From: Ahaetulla prasina
Lineage: Eukaryota; Chordata; Lepidosauria; Squamata; Colubridae
Length of the DNA: 64,000 bases
Direction: 5' to 3'
NCBI RefSeq assembly: GCF_028640845.1
Contig: NC_080540.1
Span: 262,665,958-262,729,957 of the forward strand
Below are positions 20,880 through 29,931 of this stretch, in pieces. Made by a program: the position numbers and the translations under genes. Under the pieces are notes generated by a model. The model was not told the origin of the DNA and made no database searches. It saw only the letters and a program-made list of their open reading frames with translations. Numbering within the stretch: position 1 is the stretch's first letter; every line of letters begins with the position of its first letter.

Positions 20880-21604
20880 CAGGGGTCACCAACCTTTCGG
20901 ACCTCAGGGACCACTAAATCCATAATTTAAAATCCTGTGGACCACTAATATGGTCTGCCTAATGACTGGCTGGCTGGGCGTGGCCAACTCAATGTCACTC
21001 ACATCAAGGGGCGCCTTGTTAGCCTCTGTTCACCCCTCTCCTCTACACCTAGCCTCCTTAGGGCCTCAACAGGAAGCAGGAGTTGGCGCTAAGAGAAAGA
21101 GTTGGCAAAACAGCTCAGTTCAAATTGGATCTGACTGAGAAGGAGGCTCAGTAGAAACACCTTACTGAGGACTATGAGCATAGGCTTTCCAAGGGAGGGA
21201 AGACCTGCCGGAGTGCAAAGGCAGGTACAGGCACCTGGAGCCTCAGTGGGCTGAGATGATCAGCCAGTTCCAGGCCATGATTGCAGTCCCACTGGAACAA
21301 GGTCCTCCGGCTCTTTGCCACCAGTGGCACTTCCCTTCAGCCTTCGCCCAAAGCCCTGCACCAGGAGGCTGAAGCAGACCCCAAGTCAGAATTTCTGCCC
21401 CCCTCTGCCCCACACAAAAAGACCCCAAAGGGGGAGACTCTCTGCAGCAACACAAACATTCATTGCACATATCTGTCCCAGGGGCCGTAGTCTGAGGACC
21501 CCTGATTTAGTGCAATATAAAAAATGCAAATAATTTTTCTGTGCACCGCCAAAATTTTCTTGCAGACCACCAGTGGTCCATGGACCACCAGTTGGTGACC
21601 GCTG
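20880..21604 (+). mobile_element. Composite hAT-type element with captured coding-like sequence, copy A
   Basis: The ends CAGGGGTCACCAACCTTTCGG and CCACCAGTTGGTGACCGCTG are inverted repeats. The flanking 8-mers GTGTGGAT (20872-20879) and GTATGGAT (21605-21612) match at 7 of 8. Inside, at about 21478-21504, lies a second hAT-like end (CAGGGGTCC... read on minus). About 21073-21450 holds coding-like sequence described separately. Total 725 bp. The same composite recurs at 49411 in the opposite orientation, so the whole assembly moved as a unit. Confidence 0.85.
21073..21450 (+). pseudogene. Captured coiled-coil-like gene fragment (copy A)
   Basis: Translation gives VGKTAQFKLDLTEKEAQ, then a stop, KHLTEDYEHRLSK, a frame change, and then HWNKVLRLFATSGTSLQ and a Pro/Lys-rich stretch. 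The first part is charged and heptad-like; the second stays open for 69 codons from 21281. Copy B at 49.5 kb has the same peptides with different lesions. The sequence does not resemble hAT, LINE or retroviral proteins known to me, so a captured host exon or mRNA piece is the likeliest source. The donor gene is not identified. Confidence 0.5.
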
Positions 21605-21612
21605 GTATGGAT

Positions 21613-22709
21613 AGAGAGTTAGATTAGGGAGATTGCAACTAAACTCCCAATCATCAGAGATCAGCCAATCACTAACTTTCAACCCACAAAGTGATTGCAA
21701 GGCTATGTTTTTGTGTGAAAACTGTGAATTCAGAATTCCTTGAAGAAATGGATCCACATGTAACAAGTAACATTTTCATTCTGTCATTATTGCATGGTAA
21801 CCCCATACAATTACTTAGTAAGTAAAAAATATGCTTACTAAAATTAAAGTTTTAGATGGGCTCTTCTTTTTACAAGGACCATAGCCAAGAAATGAGTCAA
21901 TTCAATGCATGGAACTGCTAGAACAATAGAGTAGCCACAACCCCAGAAAGTCTGCAGAGCAGTGTAGTAACCACAAGGGCAAAGGATCACTTCTACACAG
22001 GAGCTTCTTTCACTCTTGCAGACAGTCAACTAAAGGTCAGAGCACAATATTTCTGTCTCTTTCCCTTTTCTCCCACTCTATATTCCTAGAGCTGCAAACT
22101 AGGATAGAAGTAAGCCAAACAGAAGCAGAGGCGGTGGGGTGGAGCAGACAGACAAACAGCAAGATTTACTAGTAACAGAACAATGCAGCATTATTAACTG
22201 TTTTAGTGGAGGAAACAATGGGAATAAAATAGAAACCATTCATTTGGCCTTACCCGTTTTAGCACTGAATGCTTATTCTTTTTTTAAAAGTGTCATCAGG
22301 CAATATTTCATTTCCTTTGACTTCTGGCTTGCAACAACCTGTAAAATTAAAATTAAAATATCTCCAAGACTGATAGAAGTTGGGACTGGGTCTTGGCATA
22401 TTTTTTAAAAAAATTCTGTCCTCTGCTACACTACAGTATAGAGAATAGGTTAAATATCATTAACCCAGTAAATCTCTGCCTGGGAGTAAATTAAATTATT
22501 ATGGAATTGTTATTGCTTTATTGTGTGCTTAATTCTGTTTGGAATCTTAGATGAAAATTTTTGAAAACTATTGATGCCAAAGGCTAAAAGGAAACCTACT
22601 CTTAAACCTGTCCCTGAATGTGAGAAATGCAACAACCTCAGAAAGAAAATTGAAATGCTTAAGTTCTTGGGGATTCAGTCTTAGCTCGGAAATAGCCATG
22701 ATGTTCAAA
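21613..22709. other. Unique sequence
   Basis: Nothing recognised. Confidence 0.4.
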
Positions 22710-22717
22710 ACTTAAAG

Positions 22718-22855
22718 GGAGGGTGTCAAACTGGTGGCCTGCAGGCCAGATGGGTCATACGCAAGCCACACACACCCCAGCTCTGCAAAGGCAAAAAAAA
22801 GTCATGATATGTTACATGACATCGCGTGATGCGATCAAGTGATGCGACACCCGTG
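22718..22855. mobile_element. Short hAT-type MITE (GGTGTCAAACT family)
   Basis: The left end GGAGGGTGTCAAACTGG and right end GATGCGACACCCGTG are degenerate inverted repeats. The flanking ACTTAAAG (22710-22717) and ACTTAAGG (22856-22863) match at 7 of 8 positions. The body includes GGCCTGCAGGCCAGATG, shared with the fuller copy at 50399. Confidence 0.65.
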
Positions 22856-22879
22856 ACTTAAGGCAACAATGCCTTATAA

Positions 22880-23007
22880 TAGATTTTCTCAACCTCAGCA
22901 CTTTAAGACATGTGGGCTTGAACTTCCAGAATTCCCCAGCCAGTATTACTGGATTTAGGAATTTGGGAGTTAAAGTCCATGCATCTTAGTAAGGATGAGA
23001 AATGCTA
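22880..23007. mobile_element. Palindromic hAT-type MITE, degenerate copy
   Basis: TTCTCAACCTCAGCACTTTAAG and GGATGAGAAATGC are the arms; AGAATTCCCCAGCCAG is the family centre. The flanking 8-mers agree at only 5 of 8, so this copy is older than its relatives. Confidence 0.65.
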
Positions 23008-23297
23008 CCCTATGGTATCTGTCTATTCAAAAGAATCTGTTAGGGGGGGGGTCCCTTCTAGGCTGCTACAATCAGGGAACATCATCTCTTGGCCTCAATC
23101 CAGGGGTGCCCGAAGATGGGTGTGGATCAAAAAAGTCAAGGTGGCAGCTATGACTGTGCAGGTGAAACCTGTGTTTGTAGGTGTGTAATGTAAAAAAAGT
23201 CTGAGACTTTATTAGGTTGGGTATGGGCACCATCTTAGCTTTTTTGACCCTTCCCTATAGAATCCTTGATTTTAGTTTGTATAGCAAGATCTAAATA

Positions 23298-23681
23298 CAG
23301 GTAGTCCTTGACTTACAAAGTTCATTTATTGACTGTTCAAAGTTACAATGGCACTAGAAAAAGTGACTTATGACCATTTTTCACAGTTAAGACCTTTGCA
23401 GCATCCCCATAATCACGTGATGAAAATTCAGATGCTTGTCAATTGGCTCATATTTATGATCATTGCTGTGTCCCAAGGTTGTGTAATCAACTTTTGTAAC
23501 CTTCTGACAAGCAATGGGGAAACCAGATTCACTTAACAACCAGGTAATTAACATATCAACTGCAGTGATTCACTTAACAACTGTGGCAAGAAAAGTCATA
23601 AAATGGGGCAAAACACAATAAATGTCTCACTTAACAACAGAAATTTTGGGTTGTATTTGGTCGTAAGTCAAGGGCTACCTG
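23298..23681. mobile_element. Tc1/mariner-like MITE with TA duplication
   Basis: CAGGTAGTCCTTGACTTAC at the left and GTAAGTCAAGGGCTACCTG at the right form an inverted repeat of about 20 bp. The element is flanked by TA on both sides (23296-23297 and 23682-23683). The 384-bp interior repeats CACTTAACAAC motifs and has no transposase. TA flanks suggest the Tc1/mariner superfamily. Confidence 0.75.
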
Positions 23682-23715
23682 TACTCTGCTCACATTTGAG
23701 TACAGCAAAGCTCAG

Positions 23716-24040
23716 TGTCAGGGTTCCAAGGAACACCCGCAACAAAATAAAGCTCTGAGGCTTGAGGTTCCTCAAAGTTCCAATTTATTAGAGATGTCAT
23801 GTTGGTACAGCTGGGAAAACCCGAAACTGAAAGCTTCCAAGTTTTTCATACCCAGTTGACAGTTCACAGCCCTGCCCCACACCCACAAGTTCATCACATT
23901 GTCCAATCAACTCTTCACATTCAATTGGATACAATCTTCAGGCAGTCTACATCAGACCCAGGATGTCCTTGAATACGGAATGTTGTTATGACTAACTTTC
24001 TACCGCTCCAACAACAACCCCCTCCCAACTTCCCCAGCTA
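23716..24040 (-). mobile_element. Putative second-family solo LTR, boundaries uncertain
   Basis: The plus-strand left edge TGTCAGGGTTCC would be the CCCTGACA end of a minus-strand LTR. On minus, AATAAATTGG precedes a GAGCTTTATTTTG stretch, the usual order of polyadenylation signal and R/U5. No matching TSD or second end was found. Confidence 0.4.
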
Positions 24041-24268
24041 AAATATGTGGCAGTTAAGAAGCAAAAAGAAAATATGTGCCTTCCTAAACTGGCACTCTCA
24101 TTCTGTTCATTCTCTTTATTATAGTATTCATAATGAAATGTTTTTGTATAAGCACTTAAGGAGAATAAAACACGGCTCAAAATTTGAGAGGAGTGAGCTC
24201 TTGCCAAGGACCATGGCAAGGATTGGCCTAGTGGAGAGCAAAGGAGTTCCATGGTCCTATCCCACTGG

Positions 24269-24521
24269 CAATGGTGAAGTCCAATTTTTTTTTACTACCG
24301 GTTCTGTGGGCGTGGCTTGGTGGGCATGGTGTGGCTTGGTGGGTGTGGCAGGGGAAGGATACTACAAAATCCCCATTCCCTCCCCACTCCTGGGAGAACG
24401 ATATTGCAAAATCTCCATTCCCACCCCACTCTGGGGCTAGCCAGAGGTGGTATTTGCCGGTTCTCCAAACTCCGCTACCGATTCTCCAGAACCTGTCAGA
24501 ACCTGCTGGATTTTACCCCTG
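24269..24521 (+). mobile_element. hAT-type MITE, ACCGGTTC family
   Basis: The ends CAATGGTGAAGTCC and GGATTTTACCCCTG are imperfect inverted repeats. The flanking CCCACTGG (24261-24268) and CCTACTGG (24522-24529) match at 7 of 8 positions. The interior contains CTACCGGTTCTGTGGG and a repeated TCCCCATTCCC-like motif. Confidence 0.85.
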
Positions 24522-24529
24522 CCTACTGG

Positions 24530-25872
24530 GCTTAGAGTATACATCCTGCAGCCTTAAAACTGCAAGCAGTTTCCCAAAGTCTTGGCTACAATCCTCAGTT
24601 CTGCTCCACAGGTTGCTAATGAGCCATACTTTTAATGTCATAGAAAGGGGAAATAATTAAATAACACAAAGATTGTTCACATTAGCTACATGAATTTAAT
24701 TTTTGTCATGCCTTCCCCCTCCCCTTTTGTGGTAAGCCCATAGCACGCAGCTGTGTGGCCTTTAACCCTAAAACCGTAGTCCTTGCTTGCCCTAAGTTCA
24801 TGATGATGCTGAAACAAGACTGCAGGCACTTCTACAGCACAGCAAACCAGGAAGTTATACAAAATGTATAGCCTGTCAAAGAATAACCACTAAACTATGC
24901 ATTAATTACAATCTGTATCCATCATAATATACTCCTAATTAAGAGCATTTTTGAAACAGGCAGCAGGGCTGACGTCCTGTTGAGCTTTCTGCAATCAGTA
25001 CTTTTAAGAGTTCCTGCAAGAATTTCAACTAGAAGAGACAAGTATTTGAAAGGCAAAACTATAGTTTATTTATTAAGCTAAAATATGTATTACTACCCTT
25101 CGTCTTATGATATCAGAAAGGCATGGCATACAGAATCTAATGAAAGCTATGTATTATGCTGTGTACAATGAGTACAATAAAACAACCCCTGCAATAAAAA
25201 TCAGGAGCAGCCCACATGAACTTACTTAATAACATCATTTTAAATGTCTGAGAAGATTTAGGTGTAGCATCAAAAAAGATATATTGGAGGGATACTTGAA
25301 CCTCTTGGGGAGGAAGATACACAATTGGGTTGCTGCTTCAAGAAGGATTCTGCCCCCCCCTTTTTTTCTTTCAAAACATTTTGACTCCTGATTATTCTGG
25401 ATGTGCTAAATCCCATAATGAACTTGAACATGATTAATTGATAGATCTTCTATTGTTGTTTTTTTGAAAATTGTCACATTGTGCTGGTTTCCATCCTCTT
25501 GGTCTGCTCTCATAATCTATGAACTTGTTTAATTTCATGTGCACTTTTTATTGCTATTATCAGCTGCTTTGATGGCTTGAAGTAAGCAAATAAAGGTCCT
25601 TCTAGGCCTTATTATTTAATTATAATTTATTATTTGTCTGGACTGCAGTTTCTCTGGCAGGATCCAAAAACAATTTAGAAATGAACATTTTTAAATCAAA
25701 CTATGCGTAATAAAATGAGCAATCCTTAAGTAAAAAAATAAAGAACACTGTCTTAGCAAGGTAAAAGACATCTAGTCCTGGAGTAGTGGTTATCTCACAA
25801 ATAATTGATGGTGATTTTAAAACAGTATTGAGAAAGACTTTCATTCTGACTGTAAATACTTAACACTTTTTT
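24530..25872. other. Unique sequence
   Basis: Nothing recognised. Confidence 0.4.
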
Positions 25873-26083
25873 CTTCTTCTTTTCAATTGTGCCCAATTCT
25901 TGGAGAGTCCCTGTAGTTCCTGTAGCTTTCTTGGCAAGGTTTTTCAGAAATGATTTGCCATTGTCTCCTTCTTAGAGCTGAAATAATATGACTGGTCCAA
26001 GGTCACCCAACTGCCTTGTGGCCAAGGTCGGAAGAGAACTCATGGTCTCCCACTTTCTAGCCTACACCAAACTGGTTCTCTCA
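25873..26083 (-). mobile_element. tRNA-derived SINE
   Basis: On minus the head reads CCAGTTTGGTGTAGGCTAG (A-box region), followed by a B-box-like GAGTTCTCTTCCG. Downstream comes TTGGACCAGTCATATTATTTC, and the 3' part carries GGGCACAATTG resembling a BovB-type signature. The same family occurs at 53515 (minus) and 59876 (plus). Confidence 0.7.
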
Positions 26084-26889
26084 CTTAAAACTTACCTGTG
26101 TGCCATTAGGTCATAATTGTTTTCACAGTCATTTGGGGAAAAAAAATCACAATGATGTTTGCATGATATTTACGATATCATCCCCTGCAGACATCCATCA
26201 ATGAATTGCCACTACATGCCTGGCTTTTCAGTGATATTCAATAACTTGAGAGATTTTAGTAGTTTTATCAATCTATTTATTTATTCAGTTCAGGCAAATG
26301 CAATTCTAGATAGAATATTTCCCAAACTTCCATAAAACATGTTTTAAAAAAATTGATTTACTAAAATCAAAATAAGGTCATTTTCGAAGGGAAAAGTACT
26401 AACTGGTAGACAAACAATAACAAATAACTAAAGACAATAAATTTATATAAAATGTACTTGCATACATCTTTCTAATTTCATTAAAGTTGGTGATTATTTA
26501 TCAGCAATTGGATGTTGCATAAATAATTTCCTATTACACTTCTGTCTTCATTTAATTAAACAAACAAACAAACAAACAAACAAACAAACACATCAGTCGT
26601 TAATGTTACTTCTCCCCATACATCTAACATCTAAACTAATAAACAACTATTCTTAGGCAGTTTACTATGTGTCAGCTAGATAATTAGTGGCACTTCATTG
26701 CAATTTCTAAACTTGTGGAATTATTGTTAGGCTGTTTCATTATTTGTGTAACAATTTGTGATGGAAATATGAACCACATAAAATCTAGAGGAGGAACGCA
26801 CCCTAATGTGTTCCTGTGGAAGACAATTTTGAACAGTCAAGCAGCAAGATGTCTTCAGCTATTCTTCCCTATTAAGTATGTTTTTCAGT
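26084..26889. other. Unique sequence with an (AAAC)n repeat
   Basis: AAAC repeats occupy 26558-26591. Nothing else recognised. Confidence 0.4.
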
Positions 26890-26898
26890 TGCTACTTC

Positions 26899-27248
26899 GT
26901 AAAGGTAAAGGTTCACCTTGCACCTATGTGCTAGTTGTTCCCAACTCTATGGGGCGGTGCTCATCCTCATTTCAAAGCCGAAGAGCCAGTGCTGTCTGAA
27001 GACATCTCTGTGGTCATGTGGCCAGCATGACTAAATGCCAAAGGTGCACAGAACACTGTTACCTTCCCACCAAAGGTGGTCCCTATTTTTTCTACTTGCA
27101 TTTTTTACGTGCTTTTGAACTGCTAGGTTGGCAGAAGCTGGGACAAGTAACGGGAACTCACCCCATTACGCGGCACTAGGGATTTGAACCGCTAAATTGT
27201 TGACCTTTCGATTGACAAGCTCAGCATCTTAGCCACTGAGCCACCCTG
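26899..27248 (-). mobile_element. Sauria SINE, near full length
   Basis: AAAGGT repeats at the low-coordinate end are the ACCTTT 3' tail of a minus-strand SINE. The head on minus begins GGTGGCTCAGTGGCTAAG (A box, about 27227-27243) and has GCGGTTCAAATCCC (B box, about 27180-27192). A 9-bp TSD, TGCTACTTC, lies at 26890-26898 and 27249-27257. Both Pol III boxes look intact. Confidence 0.92.
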
Positions 27249-27550
27249 TGCTACTTCATAACTCTTACTAAACATAAAAATAAAGAAGTGCTGAGGAAAG
27301 ATTCTTACTTCAAAACATTATGAACAATATAAGCCTCAATGAATCTTTACATTTAAACATAGCTTCTTGGTAATTCTCCTATGAGTTGGGGGGAAAAAAA
27401 ATAGCAAGAATCCCAACAAACATTGGGCATGACAATTATCAGATAATTAGCAGAACATCTGGGTTCTTTTCATTCAGGATTAAGATTTGGGTATAGAATG
27501 GAGACAACATTGGTTTCATTGTTGGATGATCTGATGTGGGTGACAGTACT

Positions 27551-28252
27551 ATTTATTTATTTATTTTATTTATTTATTATATTTGTATACCGCCCTTCTT
27601 CCGAAGGACTCAGAGCGGTTCACAGCCAATAAAAACCAAAATACATATAATACAGATTAAAAAACAGTATAAAAAACTAATTCGATAAATGGCCTAAAAA
27701 TTTTAAATACAATTAAAAACCCCATTTAAAACCCCAATTTAAAACCCCGATTTAAAACTATGTTCAAGCTAGTCCTGCACGTCGAAACAACAACATCTTC
27801 AGCTCATGGCGGAAGGTCCGGAGGTTGGGGAGTTGACGAAGCCCCGGAGGCAGCTCGTTCCAGAGGGCAGGAGCCCCCACCGAGAAGGCCCTCCCCCTGG
27901 AGGTCGCCAGCCGACATTGTTTGGCTGACGGTATCCGAAGGAGGCCCTCTCTGTGAGAGCGCACTGGTTGGTGTGAGGCTACTGGTGGCAGTAGGCGGTC
28001 CCGTAGGTACCCCGGTCCTAAGCCATGGTGTGCTTTAAAGGTGATAACAAGCACCTTGAATTGGATCCGGAAGACCACCAGGAGCCAGTGCAGACTGCGC
28101 AGGAGAGGTGTCACATGGGAGCCACGAGGTGCTCCCTCTATCACCCGCGCAGCCGCATTCTGGACCAGTTGAAGCCTCCGGGTACCCTTCAAGGGGAGCC
28201 CCATGTAGAGAGCGTTGCAGTAGTCCAGGCAGGATGTCCAACCTTGCTTCAC
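27551..28252 (-). mobile_element. L2-like LINE, 5'-truncated copy 1
   Basis: On plus it opens with TTTA repeats, then ATACCGCCCTTCTTCCGAAG (the reverse complement of the LINE 3' end) and a noncoding stretch. On minus, 27764-28250 encodes the protein C-terminus: LDYCNALYMGLPLKGTRR, HVTPLLRSLHWLL, FKAHHGLGPGYLRDRLL and ALWNELPPGLRQLPNLRTF. The C-terminal frame is unusually well kept. The reverse transcriptase and endonuclease are missing through 5' truncation. Confidence 0.85.
27764..28250 (-). pseudogene. LINE ORF2 C-terminal fragment (L2-like)
   Basis: About 160 uninterrupted codons downstream of the reverse transcriptase domain, colinear with 61850-62335. The catalytic domains are absent, so it cannot support transposition. 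Confidence 0.8.
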
Positions 28253-28862
28253 TTGACCTCTTAGCATTTTCAATATCATCAACCATGGTAATCTGAATTG
28301 ACTCAGAGGATTGAGAGTGGATAGAACTGTGTTGTCCTTCCTCCATGGTGATTGGGGAGGGAAGATCCCATTCTTGGCCTCTACGGTGTGAGTCTGCAGG
28401 GGTTCATGCTCTCTCCGCTTCTATTCAACTTCAATAGGAGACCACTGGGTGAGATCATTTATTCTAGTGGGGTGAGGTATAATCAGTACATTGTTGATAC
28501 CCAGTTGTATATTTCCACTCCTAGACAGTGGGCTAGGAGTGCTATGGCACCCACATTATGTAATCTTCTCCTTCCAGAGATGAAGTCAGTCTCATCATTC
28601 CTGAGTTTCTGGAGGTCTCTCAAGTCCTGGCTATGCCAGCAGACCTGAGGACTCTAGGGGCAAGTAAATTGCTGAAGTGGCTAACATCGCTTCATCTTTT
28701 TTTTTTCTTTAGTTCTGCTTTTTTCATTTTTTAAAATAATTATTATATAACATTTTAGACAATGATTGCTTTGTATATCCATAGTTTTATTGGATTGCTG
28801 AGGCCGGAGTGACTTTCCACGATATGGGCAGCCATATAGATAATAAATAAATGATAATAAAA
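28253..28862 (+). mobile_element. Old L2-like LINE fragment, plus strand
   Basis: It begins inside the reverse transcriptase region (TCAATATCATCAACCATGG matches the coding stretch for DTIDHG at 61276). It continues with a GVRYNQYIVDTQLYIST-like motif, in which the catalytic YADD is degraded to YIVD, and finishes with a C-terminal WRSLKSWL block and a LINE-type 3' end near 28800-28862. A large internal segment is deleted. It abuts the minus-strand copy at 28252. Confidence 0.7.
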
Positions 28863-29270
28863 CAGGGACTATGAAGCTTAGGACTACCAGATTTCTGCTG
28901 TAGAAATCAGGACAGCTGCTTCATGACAGCAACAAGCTATACAAAACTCTTCACATTTTATTACCATCTAGCAGTAGCCAGATTTCTGTAGTTTGGATCT
29001 TGTGGCAACATTTCACATAAAAATCTGACTGAGGTAGCAGTGGAATTTTATTTCAGCGCTGGTGCTAGAATATTCCTCTTAACTCTACCTGAGAGTAACA
29101 GATTAGTTTAAAAAACAGTTGTATCCTGCATAATACCTGACTTATTGGGGGACAGTTGTTGCTTTCTCCACATCACCTTCCATCTGCACTCAGATCCATT
29201 CTGACAAATGGCAGAACTACTTTCCCTTATGCTTTTCCTCATCCTGGTCTGTGAAACTGTCAGTTTTGTT
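28863..29270. other. Unique sequence
   Basis: Nothing recognised except the start of a 61-codon frame with a hydrophobic N-terminus at 29208-29393. Confidence 0.4.
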
Positions 29271-29387
29271 GTTACCACAAATCATACACTGCCAAAGGAT
29301 TGTGTTTCCAGACAACAGCTGGAAATTATTATTACCACAAATCATGCACTGCAAAAGGGTCATGCTTTCAGACAACAGTTGCTCATA
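29271..29387. repeat. Two-copy 60-bp tandem duplication
   Basis: TTACCACAAATCATACACTG (from 29272) recurs as TTACCACAAATCATGCACTG (from 29332), and GACAACAGCTG recurs as GACAACAGTTG. The period is 60 bp. The copies differ at several positions, so the duplication is not recent. The frame at 29208-29393 reads through both. Confidence 0.85.
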
Positions 29388-29424
29388 GAATAGAATAGAA
29401 TAGAATAGAATAGAATAGAATAGA
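29386..29424 (-). repeat. (AATAG)n tail of the Rex1-like LINE
   Basis: About eight TAGAA units, the terminal pentamer array of the minus-strand LINE that resumes at 29932. It was separated from its parent by an L2 insertion. Confidence 0.85.
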
Positions 29425-29931
29425 TTATTATTATTATTATTATTATTTATTGAATTTTTATACCGCCCTTCTCCCGAAGGACTCAGGGCGGTTTACAGCC
29501 AAGATAAAAACGACAACAATATACATATAAAACAATGAATTAAAAAACTTATTAAACAAATGGCCGAATTAAAACATTAAAATGATAAAACCCCATAAAA
29601 TTATAAAATTATAACAAATATTAAAATATTAAAACTATTAAAATCCTATGCCAGTCCTGCGCGAATAAACAAATAGGTCTTCAGCTCGCAGCGGAAGGTC
29701 CGAAGGTCCGGCAGTTGATGAAGTCCAGGGGGAAGTTCGTTCCAAAGGGTGGGAGCCCCCACAGAGAAGGCCTTCCCCTGGGGGCCGCCAGCCGACATTG
29801 CTTGGCGGACGGCACCCTAAGGAGTCCCTCTCTGTGCAAGCGTACAGGTCGGTGGGAGGCATTCGGTAACAGCAGGCGGTACCCTGGCCCTAAGCCATGG
29901 AGCGCTTTAAAGGTAGTCACCGAATTCTACT
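29425..29931 (-). mobile_element. L2-like LINE 3' end inserted in the Rex1 tail
   Basis: Starts with ATT repeats, then TTTTTATACCGCCCTTCTCC and the C-terminal coding region on minus (FKALHGLGPGYRLL, SAKQCRLAAPRGR). It lies between the AATAG array and the ATAGAATTCTTTATTGGCC that begins the Rex1-like LINE, so it inserted at or inside the array. 5'-truncated. Confidence 0.8.

Noticed and set aside
27160..27248. tRNA gene on the minus strand
   Set aside because: A and B boxes are present but belong to the Sauria SINE head; no cloverleaf or anticodon arm that I can fold.
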